Source of the DNA: Actinomycetes bacterium
GTDB lineage: Bacteria; Actinomycetota; Actinomycetes; Actinomycetales; Microbacteriaceae
Length of the DNA stretch: 14,417 nt
Direction: 5' to 3'
Assembly (NCBI GenBank): GCA_023457615.1
Contig: JAEWKY010000172.1
Location: 1 to 14,417 of the forward strand
The translations under genes and the position numbers were made by a program. Shown in pieces: positions 1 through 6,577 of the stretch; position 1 is the first letter of the stretch, and the number at the start of each line of letters is the position of its first letter. The notes below the pieces were generated by a model, which was not told the origin of the DNA, did no database searches, and saw only the letters and a program-made list of their open reading frames with translations.

Positions 1-638
1 GCGTCGCCCCGGCCCCGGCCCCGGCGCCCGTCGAGCCCAAGCCCGCCGACCCCGACTTCGGCACGATCGGCGGCGGCGAGTCGCCGGTGCCGATCGAGAC
101 CAGCGACCCGATCGAGCCGACCGAGCCGAGCACCGCGGGCTACACCCCGCTGCTCGACGACCTCGGCGTCGTCACCGTGACGGTGCCGAGCGACTGGGAC
201 GACGTCAACGGCGCCCCGTTCACGACCGACGCCGGCCAGGAGTGGGCGTCGATCTTCGCCGCCCCCGACATCCAGGGCTACCTCGACAGCTGGGACGTCC
301 CCGGCATCGAGATCGCGGCGACCGCCGCTCCCGGCGTGACCCCGGACCAGCTGCTCGGCCTCCTCGAGAACATCACGGCCCAGTACGGCACGTGCGAGAG
401 CGTCGTCAACGACGCGTCGCCCTACGACGACGGCTTCTACGTCGGCTTCGAGTCGGCATGGGAGGGCTGCGGCACGAGCGGCACGGCCGCCTTCGCGATC
501 GTCGCCGCGAGCAACGCCGGCGACCAGGCGGTCTTCCTCCGCGCGCAGGTCACGAGCGACTACGACCCCAACGAGGTCTACACGCAGATCGTGAACTCGT
601 TCGACACGAAGGTCGGCCGCTCGCAGGTGCGCCAGTAA
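1..638 (+). CDS. C-terminal part of a Pro/Ala-linked, probably extracytoplasmic protein (5' end outside window)
   Basis: The reading frame is open from the left edge (first full codon at position 3) to a TAA at 636-638, so the gene begins outside the window. A GTG at 87 is only an internal codon; upstream of it the same frame reads an Ala-Pro repeat followed by a Pro/Asp-rich linker, typical of a spacer between domains. The remaining roughly 170 residues form a compact acidic domain with Tyr, Trp and Asp-rich stretches and two cysteines (in QYGTCES and WEGCGTSG) that could form a disulfide outside the cytoplasm. No catalytic motif is visible. Similar C-terminal domains follow membrane or protease-like modules in actinobacterial secreted proteins, as far as I recall, but I cannot name the family. 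It ends 17 bases before a hairpin terminator and converges on the ABC permease gene. Function unknown. Confidence 0.75.
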   Translation, partial: VAPAPAPAPVEPKPADPDFGTIGGGESPVPIETSDPIEPTEPSTAGYTPLLDDLGVVTVTVPSDWDDVNGAPFTTDAGQEWASIFAAPDIQGYLDSWDVPGIEIAATAAPGVTPDQLLGLLENITAQYGTCESVVNDASPYDDGFYVGFESAWEGCGTSGTAAFAIVAASNAGDQAVFLRAQVTSDYDPNEVYTQIVNSFDTKVGRSQVRQ

Positions 639-655
639 CCCGTCGCGCGCGACAG

Positions 656-687
656 GGAAGGCCGGTCCCCGCGGGGGCCGGCCTTCC
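656..687. terminator. Bidirectional hairpin terminator between convergent genes
   Basis: A perfect 10-bp inverted repeat (GGAAGGCCGG at 656-665, CCGGCCTTCC at 678-687) is extended inward by G-T and C-G pairs around a very short GC loop. It lies 17 bases after the stop of the plus-strand gene and 13 bases after the stop of the minus-strand permease gene, so it can terminate both. There is no long U tract, which is common for actinobacterial terminators. Confidence 0.8.
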
Positions 688-700
688 GTCGTCGAGGGAG

Positions 701-2101
701 TCACTCCACCGCGAGCGCCTCCACCGGGGAGACCCGCACGGCCATCCGCGCCGGCGCCCAGGACGCCGCCGCCGTGAGCGCCGCGCCGGCGAGCACGACG
801 ATGCCGAGCACGAGGAACGGCGGCACGGGCAGGATGAGCCCCGACGCCGAGCCGAGCAGCGACTGCGCGCCGATCCAGCCGTAGACGGCGCCGAGCACGA
901 GCCCGAGCAGCACGGCGGCGAAGGTGAGCTGGGCGCTCTCGGCGAGGATCATCCGGCGCACCTGCGGCGCGGTGAAGCCGAGCGCCCGCAGCAGGCCGAT
1001 CTCGCGGCGACGCTGCAGCACGCTCAGCGACAGGTTGTTGACGAGGCCGACGGCCGCGATGAGTCCGCTGAAGCCGACCAGCACCGAGAAGATCGCGGTC
1101 GTCGCGGCGAGCATCGTGTCGGTGCCCGCGTACACCTCGGGCTGCTGCTCCTGGGCCGCGCGGATCGACGCCTCGAAGCCCGCCATGGCGAACGCGAACA
1201 TCGTCACGAGGGTGACGCCGATGACGAGGCCGATCGTCGCGCGCGAGGAGCGCTGCGGATGCCGGATCGCGTTCTCGGCGGCGAGCCGCGCGGGCGCGCT
1301 GCGGCCGAGCAGCCGCCCGGTGAGGCGCAGCACCGGGGGCATGACGACATCCGCCCCCAGCACGACGCCCGTGAAGGAGAGCACGCCGCCGGGGAGGGCG
1401 ATGAGCATCCCGAGGGGGCTCACGAGCCCGGCGACGAGTCCGAGACCGAGCAGCACGGCGCCAAGCACCACGAGCACGAGGGCCGCGCGGTTGCGGAACG
1501 GTCGAGCGCGGGTCTCCTCGCGACTGAGCTCCTCCGAGCGGCCGAGGGCCTCGAGCGGCGTGACGGTCGTGACCCGACGCGAGCCGACCCACGACGCGGC
1601 CCAGGTCGTGAAGACCACGGCGACGACGGGGATGAGCACCACCGGGTCGAGGTAGGTGTACCCGGACTCGGGCACGACGTCGGTGGCGACCCCGAGCCGC
1701 TCGATCGCCCACGCGACGCCCGTGCCGACGAGGGCGCCCGCGACGGCGCCGAGGACGCCGACCCGCAGCCCCTCCCGGGCGATGCGGCCGCGCTCCCGTC
1801 GCGCCGACGATCCGAGCAGGCGCAGGAGGGCGATCTCGCGCACCCGGCCCGCGACGATCGTCGAGAACGTGTTCGCCGTGACGACCGACGCCGTGTAGAC
1901 GGCGATCACGATGAACGTGAACGCGAGGATGCGCAGCATGATCGCGACCGTGTTGCTCGACCCCGTGACGTCGTCGGCCGAGATGACGGCGGCGAGCGCC
2001 CCGGTGACCTGCAGCAGGGCGACGCCGAACGCGGCGCCGAGCGCGGCGACGAGGATGCTCGCGCCGCGGCCGGCGGAGCGGGTGCGGGCGGTGCGGCTCA
2101 C
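701..2101 (-). CDS. ABC transporter permease, FtsX/MacB-type (LolCE-like exporter)
   Basis: This 466-residue protein has two FtsX-type permease domains, at roughly residues 55-190 and 335-466. Each carries the cytoplasmic coupling motif (REIALLRLLGSS at 88-99; REIGLLRALGFT at 366-377) and the terminal TPLEAL/SPVEAL signature (181-186 and 458-463). About eight hydrophobic segments are visible. No large extracytoplasmic MacB domain separates the transmembrane segments, so it is a compact member of the family. Such permeases act by mechanotransmission with a LolD-like ATPase to extract or export lipids, lipoproteins or peptides; the substrate here cannot be told. The frame is open far upstream, but the GTG at 2101-2099 is chosen because it overlaps the ATPase stop as GTGA and the upstream part is antiparallel shadow of the ATPase gene. 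It ends at the shared hairpin at 656-687. Confidence 0.9.
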   Translation of the reverse strand: MSRTARTRSAGRGASILVAALGAAFGVALLQVTGALAAVISADDVTGSSNTVAIMLRILAFTFIVIAVYTASVVTANTFSTIVAGRVREIALLRLLGSSARRERGRIAREGLRVGVLGAVAGALVGTGVAWAIERLGVATDVVPESGYTYLDPVVLIPVVAVVFTTWAASWVGSRRVTTVTPLEALGRSEELSREETRARPFRNRAALVLVVLGAVLLGLGLVAGLVSPLGMLIALPGGVLSFTGVVLGADVVMPPVLRLTGRLLGRSAPARLAAENAIRHPQRSSRATIGLVIGVTLVTMFAFAMAGFEASIRAAQEQQPEVYAGTDTMLAATTAIFSVLVGFSGLIAAVGLVNNLSLSVLQRRREIGLLRALGFTAPQVRRMILAESAQLTFAAVLLGLVLGAVYGWIGAQSLLGSASGLILPVPPFLVLGIVVLAGAALTAAASWAPARMAVRVSPVEALAVE

Positions 2102-2847
2102 GACGACACCTCGAGCGAGAGCATGAACGCCGAGATCTCCTCCGCGCTCGAGCGCGGACGGTCGGCGACGACGCGGCCGTCGCCGAGCACGACGATGCGG
2201 TCGGCGTGGCTCGCGGCGATCGGGTCGTGCGTCACCATGACGATCGTCTGACCGTGGCGCTCGCTCGCCTGCCGCAGCAACGCGAGCACGTCGCGCCCGG
2301 TCTTCGAGTCGAGGTTGCCCGTCGGCTCGTCGGCGAACACGACCTCGGGCCGGGTGGCGAGCGCGCGGGCGATCGCGACGCGCTGCTGCTGCCCCCCGGA
2401 GAGCTCGTGCGGGCGGTGGGTGAGCCGGTCGCCGAGGCCGAGCGACGCGATGAGCTCGTCGATGAAGCCCTGCTCCTTCACGTCGGGCCGGCGGCCGTCG
2501 AGCTCGAACGGCAGCAGCAGGTTGCCCCGCACGTCGAGCGTCGGCACGAGGTTGAACGACTGGAACACGAAGCCGACGCGCCGCCGCCGCACGAGCGTGA
2601 GCTGAGCGTCCGGCATCCGCCCGATCTCGAGCGGGCCGAGCCACACCTCGCCGGTCGTCGGCGCATCGAGGCCCGCCATGAGGTGCATGAGCGTCGACTT
2701 GCCCGAGCCCGAGGGGCCCATGATCGCGGTGAACTGCCCGCGGTGGATGTCGAGGTTCACGTCGCGCAGCGCGTGCACCTCGGCTCCCGCGTGGCCGTAG
2801 GTCTTCGTGAGGGCGCGCGCGCGGGCGGCCGGGGCTTGCTTGTCCAT
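2098..2847 (-). CDS. ABC transporter ATP-binding protein, LolD/MacB/FtsE type
   Basis: The 249-residue protein is a complete nucleotide-binding domain: Walker A GPSGSGKST (44-52), Q-loop FQ (95-96), signature LSGGQQQR (149-156), Walker B with catalytic Glu in FADEPTG (171-177), D-loop NLDSKTG (178-184) and switch His in VTHD (205-208). The sequence around DEPTGNLDSKTG and the N-terminal pattern ALTKTYG...VHALRDVNLDI are typical of the LolD/MacB class. It powers the permease encoded just downstream, with which it shares a GTGA overlap, so the two are co-translated. The ATG at 2847 is chosen because the family N-terminus begins there; the open frame upstream to 3279 crosses the divergent lipoprotein gene and is not coding. 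No Shine-Dalgarno sequence is well placed, but a TAGCGT box ends 7 bases before the ATG, suggesting leaderless expression. Confidence 0.93.
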   Translation of the reverse strand: MDKQAPAARARALTKTYGHAGAEVHALRDVNLDIHRGQFTAIMGPSGSGKSTLMHLMAGLDAPTTGEVWLGPLEIGRMPDAQLTLVRRRRVGFVFQSFNLVPTLDVRGNLLLPFELDGRRPDVKEQGFIDELIASLGLGDRLTHRPHELSGGQQQRVAIARALATRPEVVFADEPTGNLDSKTGRDVLALLRQASERHGQTIVMVTHDPIAASHADRIVVLGDGRVVADRPRSSAEEISAFMLSLEVSS

Positions 2848-2854
2848 GCCCTCG

Positions 2855-2860
2855 ACGCTA
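2855..2860 (-). promoter_or_regulatory. Predicted -10 box (TAGCGT) for leaderless ABC ATPase mRNA
   Basis: Read on the minus strand, TAGCGT is followed by exactly 7 bases and then the ATG of the ATPase gene. This TANNNT-N7-ATG layout is the known signature of leaderless transcripts in actinobacteria, where transcription starts at the A of the start codon. No convincing -35 hexamer is visible in the GC-rich upstream sequence. Confidence 0.5.
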
Positions 2861-2985
2861 CGGACGCGCGCCCCCCGGCGGCGTCGGGCTCCCGGATGAG
2901 GACGGTCCCCCGCGCGGATGATCGCGCCGTCGCCTGACGAACGACACGCGCGAAACGTTGGATGGCGGCGGCCGGGGTCGATCGC

Positions 2986-2991
2986 GAGACT
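2986..2991 (+). promoter_or_regulatory. Weak candidate -10 box (GAGACT) for the lipoprotein gene
   Basis: GAGACT ends 6 bases before the lipoprotein ATG at 2998 and keeps the A at position 2 and T at position 6 of the actinobacterial -10 consensus. No Shine-Dalgarno sequence precedes this ATG, so a leaderless start is plausible. A TTGGAT at 2958-2963 is 22 bases upstream, too far for a normal -35. The 150-bp region 2848-2997 therefore probably holds two divergent promoters. Confidence 0.3.
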
Positions 2992-2997
2992 GGGCGT

Positions 2998-3639
2998 ATG
3001 AGACTTCCGCGCGCCCTCGTGGCCCTCGCCGCCCCGGCCCTGCTGCTCACCGCCTGCGCGACGCCGCTGACGCCCGGCGAGGGCGGCGACGTCGTGCCCG
3101 ATGGTCCGGGTGAGCCCACCGCGATCGCCGCGCCCGGCGTGGTCACCGGCCAGGGCACGGTGCTGCAGAAGGACGGCGAGGACGCGCAGTTCTGCCTGGG
3201 CGCCATCGCCGAGTCCTACCCTCCCCAGTGCTCGGGCCCGGTCATCGTGGGCTGGGAGTGGCCCGACGACGGCATGCACGAGACCGCCTCGGGCGTCACG
3301 TGGGGCGCCTACGCCGTGAGCGGCACCTGGGACGGGGCCGAGTTCACCCCCGGCGAGATGATCATCCCGCTCGCCCTGTACGACCCGATGAAGCAGGACC
3401 CCGACCCGCGCTCGCTTCCCGAGAACGCCGCCGACAACTCCGAGGAGCTGCTCACGCGCGTGCAGGACGAGCTCAGCGCGTGGACCGAGGTGCCCGTGCT
3501 CATGTCGTATCCCGAGAACGGCTACGTGTGGGCGACGGTGTACTACGACGACGGCACCATCCAGTCGTACCTCGACGAGATCTACGGCCCCGACGTGGTC
3601 GTCGTGGTGTCGGCCTTCCGCGACCTTCCGGCTGCCTGA
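2998..3639 (+). CDS. Secreted lipoprotein of unknown function
   Basis: The 213-residue product starts with a basic MRLPR stretch, a hydrophobic core and the lipobox LLTAC (residues 16-20), so it should be cleaved before Cys20 and anchored by lipid to the outer face of the membrane. The mature part is acidic, with a Pro/Gly-rich linker to about residue 50 and then a domain with two cysteines (C66, C78) and aromatic motifs such as VGWEW, VTWGAYAV and GTWDG. The last third (about 145-213) has the helix-strand look of a small alpha/beta module. The ATG at 2998 is chosen over one at 2962 because only it places the signal peptide at the N-terminus. It is divergent from the ABC exporter, which might handle or process lipoproteins, but a functional link is only a guess. 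No known family could be named. Confidence 0.85.
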   Translation: MRLPRALVALAAPALLLTACATPLTPGEGGDVVPDGPGEPTAIAAPGVVTGQGTVLQKDGEDAQFCLGAIAESYPPQCSGPVIVGWEWPDDGMHETASGVTWGAYAVSGTWDGAEFTPGEMIIPLALYDPMKQDPDPRSLPENAADNSEELLTRVQDELSAWTEVPVLMSYPENGYVWATVYYDDGTIQSYLDEIYGPDVVVVVSAFRDLPAA

Positions 3640-3647
3640 CCCCCTGG

Positions 3648-3704
3648 CTGTTTGCCCGAGACGGCCCCTTCGCGCGAGCGGAAGGGGCCGTCTCGGGCAA
3701 ACAG
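3648..3704. terminator. Perfect 24-bp inverted repeat, probable bidirectional terminator
   Basis: The arms at 3648-3671 and 3681-3704 are exact reverse complements over 24 bases and flank a 9-base loop (GCGCGAGCG). The repeat begins 8 bases after the lipoprotein stop and ends 14 bases before the stop of the convergent response regulator gene, which suits a bidirectional terminator. It is much longer than the hairpin at 656-687. The outermost pairs (CTGTTTG/CAAACAG) place the only T- and A-rich bases within the stem, so neither transcript has a free U tail. Confidence 0.75.
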
Positions 3705-3718
3705 CACCTCCCGCCGGG

Positions 3719-4384
3719 TCAGACCAGCCGGTTCTCGAACGCGTAGACGACGAGCTGCACGCGGTCGCGCAGACCGAGCTTCGCGAGCACGCGCGAGATG
3801 TGCGTCTTGACCGTGGCCTCGCTCACGAACTCGGCCTTCGCGATCTCCGAGTTGGAGAGGCCCCGGGCGGCCAGTTGGAAGATCTCGCGCTCGCGCGCGC
3901 TCAGGTCGTGCAGCAGCACGTCCGGATCGCCGGGGACCGGTCCGCGCTCCCCGAAGTGCTGGAAGAGCTCCGTCGTGGCGGCGGGCGCGAGCACGGCGGT
4001 GCCGGAGTGCACCGTGCGGATCGCCGCGAGCAGGAACTCGGGCTCGGCGTCCTTGAGCACGAAGCCGCTCGCCCCCGCGCGGATCGCCCTCGCGGCGTTC
4101 TCGTCGAGGTCGAACGTCGTGAGCACGAGGATGCGCGGTCCCTCGGCGCCCGCGGCGTCCGCCACGATCCACTCGGTCGCCTGGATGCCGTCGGCCCGCG
4201 GCATCCGGATGTCCATGAGCACGACGTCGGGCTTCGAGGTGCGCACCATCGAGCGGGCCTCGACGCCGTCGCCGGCCTCGCCCACGACCTCGAGGTCGTC
4301 CTGCGAGTCGATGAGCATGCGCAGGCCGCCGCGGAAGAGCGGCTGATCGTCGACGAGGGCGACGCGGATGCCGCGGCCGCTCAT
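3719..4384 (-). CDS. Two-component response regulator, NarL/LuxR family
   Basis: This 221-residue transcription factor has an N-terminal receiver domain (about 6-125) with the acidic pair D12-D13, phosphoacceptor D58 in VVLMDIRMP, the Thr switch in LVLTTFD (T89-T90) and K111. A LuxR-type helix-turn-helix follows (about 158-218), with LSAREREIFQLAARGLSNSE and the recognition region EATVKTHISRVLAKLGL. Phosphorylation by the partner kinase should change dimerisation and DNA binding. The ATG at 4384 overlaps the kinase stop as ATGA, so kinase and regulator are translated together. Targets cannot be told from the window; members of this class often control envelope stress or export functions, and an ABC exporter gene pair lies about 0.9 kb further downstream beyond the lipoprotein gene. 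It ends at the 24-bp inverted repeat. Confidence 0.95.
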   Translation of the reverse strand: MSGRGIRVALVDDQPLFRGGLRMLIDSQDDLEVVGEAGDGVEARSMVRTSKPDVVLMDIRMPRADGIQATEWIVADAAGAEGPRILVLTTFDLDENAARAIRAGASGFVLKDAEPEFLLAAIRTVHSGTAVLAPAATTELFQHFGERGPVPGDPDVLLHDLSAREREIFQLAARGLSNSEIAKAEFVSEATVKTHISRVLAKLGLRDRVQLVVYAFENRLV

Positions 4385-5589
4385 GCCGGCACCGTCGCGG
4401 CGTCGCGCGCGAAGGGGATCGTCGCCCGCACGCGGAAGCGTCCGTTCGTGCCGTCGCTCGCCTCGAGCTCGCCACCCGCGAGGGTCGCGCGCTCGCGCAT
4501 GCCCGGGATGCCGTGGCCCGCCGCGTTCGCGGGCACCGCCGCGCCGCTCGGCAGGCCGTTCGTGACAATCACGGCGAGGCTCGCCGTGCCCCAGTCGAAG
4601 ACGAGCTCGACGGGGGCCGACCGCTCGCCGTGCCGGAGCGCGTTCGTGAGCGCCTCCTGCACGATGCGGTAGACCGCGAGGGCCGGCGCGTCGGAGAGCT
4701 CCGAGGCGGTGCCGTAGCTGTGCCACTCGATCTGCAGCCCCGACTCGCGGAAGCCGCGCACGAGCGCGTCGAGGTCGTTCATGCCGGGCTGCGGTCCGGC
4801 CTCCTGGTTGTGCCGCAGCTCGCCGAGCAGCACGCGCACGTCGGTGAGCGCGGCGCGCGAGGTCGCGGCGATGTTCTCGAGCGCCTCGACGACGGGCGCC
4901 GGGATCGACTTCGCCGAGTACCGGGCGCCGTCGGCCTGAGCGATCACGACCGCGAGCGAGTGGGCGACGATGTCGTGCACGTCGCGCGCGACGCGGTTGC
5001 GCTCCTGCTCGAGCGTGACCTCCTGCGTCACCTCGCCGAGCCGCGCCGTCGCGCGCAGCTCGCCCGTCTGCGCGGCGCGACGGCTGCGATTGACGTAGAC
5101 GAGCATCCCGGCGACCCAGGCGAGGGCGAAGAAGGCGAAGACGAAGAGGAACATGAGGAGGCTGCTGAGCATCCCCGCGTAGAACGACAGCCCGCTGAAG
5201 ACGCCGACGCCGGCGACGAGGGTGCCGACGAGGCCGATCCAGCGCGTGGCGGGCCGCCCGTAGGCCGCGGTGCCGAAGAAGACGAGCAGGAGCGGGGCGA
5301 AGACGGGGAAGAAGCCGGTCTGCCAGAGGTAGGCCGAGGCGAGCGTGCCGAGCGTGCCGACCGCGGCGATCGCGAGCGCGGCGAACGGCTGCACGCGGTA
5401 GAGCACGATCGTCGAGCTCAGCAGGATGAGCGACATCACGCCGAGCACTCCGCCGTAGCCCATCATCGGCACCGCGAGGATCCCGAAGTAGAAGGCGGCG
5501 GCGACGACCTCGATCACGAGGCGGTGGCGCCGGAAGTTCGCGATCGTGAACCAGAGGGCGATCCGGTCGAGCAGGGACGGGCCGTTCAT
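4381..5589 (-). CDS. Two-component sensor histidine kinase, HisKA_3 (DesK/NarX-like) type
   Basis: The 402-residue protein begins with about six hydrophobic segments (near 25-43, 48-65, 68-88, 95-108, 116-136 and 143-166) joined by very short loops, so the sensor is the membrane part itself. The dimerisation/phosphotransfer domain has the HisKA_3 pattern ERNRVARDVHDIVAHSL with phosphoacceptor H205. The ATPase domain shows the N-box QEALTNALRHG (N316) and the G-box GHGIPGMRER (359-368). It autophosphorylates and passes phosphate to the adjacent response regulator. The ATG at 5589 is chosen from the N-terminal pattern and the TACCGT box 7 bases upstream; an in-frame extension to 5706 would overlap era and is unlikely. 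The signal sensed is unknown; intramembrane sensing of envelope state is an inference from the topology. Confidence 0.93.
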   Translation of the reverse strand: MNGPSLLDRIALWFTIANFRRHRLVIEVVAAAFYFGILAVPMMGYGGVLGVMSLILLSSTIVLYRVQPFAALAIAAVGTLGTLASAYLWQTGFFPVFAPLLLVFFGTAAYGRPATRWIGLVGTLVAGVGVFSGLSFYAGMLSSLLMFLFVFAFFALAWVAGMLVYVNRSRRAAQTGELRATARLGEVTQEVTLEQERNRVARDVHDIVAHSLAVVIAQADGARYSAKSIPAPVVEALENIAATSRAALTDVRVLLGELRHNQEAGPQPGMNDLDALVRGFRESGLQIEWHSYGTASELSDAPALAVYRIVQEALTNALRHGERSAPVELVFDWGTASLAVIVTNGLPSGAAVPANAAGHGIPGMRERATLAGGELEASDGTNGRFRVRATIPFARDAATVPA

Positions 5590-5596
5590 GTCCCCC

Positions 5597-5602
5597 ACGG
5601 TA
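5597..5602 (-). promoter_or_regulatory. Predicted -10 box (TACCGT) for leaderless histidine kinase mRNA
   Basis: On the minus strand TACCGT is followed by GGGGGAC (7 bases) and the kinase ATG, the same TANNNT-N7-ATG spacing seen for the ABC ATPase gene. The purine run sits directly against the ATG, too close to work well as a Shine-Dalgarno sequence. No clear -35 is seen. A short dyad, TGATC-GCC-GATCA (5638-5650), lies about 35 bases upstream of the box. Confidence 0.45.
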
Positions 5603-5663
5603 CGTCGCCGCGCTCGGGCCGGCATCCGCCGCGGGGTTGATCGCCGATCAGCCGCGAGTCGGG

Positions 5664-6560
5664 TCAGAAGCCGAGACGCCCGAGCTGCTTGGGATCGCGC
5701 TGCCACTCCTTCGCGACCTTCACCCGCAACGAGAGGAAGACCTGCGACCCCACGAGCGGCTCGATCTGGGCGCGGGCGCGGGCGCCGACCTCCTGGAGCC
5801 GCTCCCCGCCCCGGCCGATGACGATGCCCTTCTGGCTGTCGCGCTCGACGAAGAGGTTGGCGTAGATCTCGACGAGCTCCTTGTCGTCGCGCTGCACCAT
5901 GTCGTCGATCGTGACGGCGAGCGAGTGCGGCAGCTCGTCGGAGACCCCCTCGAGCGCCGCCTCGCGGATGAGCTCGGCGATGCGCGCCTCGAGCGACTCG
6001 TCGGTGCGCACCTCGTCGGGGTAGAGCGGCGGCGAGACGGGCAGGAGCTTCACGAGCTCCCCGAGCAGCGTGTCGAGCTGGATGCGGCTGGTCGCCGAGA
6101 CCGGCACGATCGCCTCCCAGTCGCGCAGACCGGCGACCGCGAGCAGCTGCTCGGCGACGGCGGTCTTGCCCGCGGCGTCGATCTTCGTGACGATCGCGAC
6201 CTTCCTCGCGCGCGGGAACGCGTCGAGCTGCTCGTTGATGAACCTGTCACCGGGTCCGATCCGCTCGTTCGCCGGCAGGCACATGCCGATGACGTCGACG
6301 TCGCCGAGCGTCGCGGTGACGACGTCGTTGAGCCGCTGGCCGAGCAGCGTGCGCGGGCGGTGGATGCCGGGGGTGTCGACGATGATGAGCTGCCCGTCGA
6401 CGCCGTGCACGATGCCCCGGATGGCACGGCGCGTGGTCTGCGGCTTCGACGAGGTGATCGCGACCTTCTCGCCGACGAGGGCGTTCGTGAGCGTCGACTT
6501 GCCCACGTTGGGACGGCCGACGAACGACGCGAAGCCGGCGCGATGCGCGGGTTTCGACAC
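5664..6560 (-). CDS. era: Ribosome-assembly GTPase Era
   Basis: This is a full-length 298-residue Era. The G domain has G1 GRPNVGKS (15-22), G2 QTTR (41-44), G3 DTPG (62-65), G4 TKID (125-128) and G5 VSATS (154-158). The C-terminal KH domain contains GIVIGRGGERLQEVG (245-259) and ends in the family signature WQRDPKQLGRLGF. Era binds the 3' end of 16S rRNA and checks 30S subunit maturation. The GTG at 6560 is chosen because it follows GAAGG at a suitable distance and gives the usual N-terminus; a TTG at 6581-6579, overlapping the upstream stop as TTGA, is an alternative. It is the last gene of the minus-strand set, 17 bases after the CNNM/CorC-type gene. Only 74 bases separate it from the kinase gene on the same strand and no strong terminator is visible there, so read-through is possible. 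Confidence 0.97.
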   Translation of the reverse strand: MSKPAHRAGFASFVGRPNVGKSTLTNALVGEKVAITSSKPQTTRRAIRGIVHGVDGQLIIVDTPGIHRPRTLLGQRLNDVVTATLGDVDVIGMCLPANERIGPGDRFINEQLDAFPRARKVAIVTKIDAAGKTAVAEQLLAVAGLRDWEAIVPVSATSRIQLDTLLGELVKLLPVSPPLYPDEVRTDESLEARIAELIREAALEGVSDELPHSLAVTIDDMVQRDDKELVEIYANLFVERDSQKGIVIGRGGERLQEVGARARAQIEPLVGSQVFLSLRVKVAKEWQRDPKQLGRLGF

Positions 6561-6577
6561 ACCGCCTTCGGCGGCGC

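Noticed and set aside
9..26. Tandem GGCCCC-type repeat at the left edge
   Set aside because: It simply encodes an Ala-Pro repeat in a protein linker; there is no sign of an independent DNA repeat.
1..86. GTG at 87 as a true gene start for the first gene
   Set aside because: The frame is open to the window edge and continues as an Ala-Pro linker, so the GTG is an internal Val codon.
242..2251. Long open frame of 669 codons on the plus strand
   Set aside because: It is rich in Arg, Asp, Glu and His, has no recognisable domain, and lies antisense to the ABC genes and across the terminator at 656-687. It is a by-product of high GC content.
3582..4568. Alternative minus-strand frame across the response regulator
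   Set aside because: It is Arg-rich without motifs, crosses the 24-bp inverted repeat, and lies out of frame with the clear receiver and LuxR domains.
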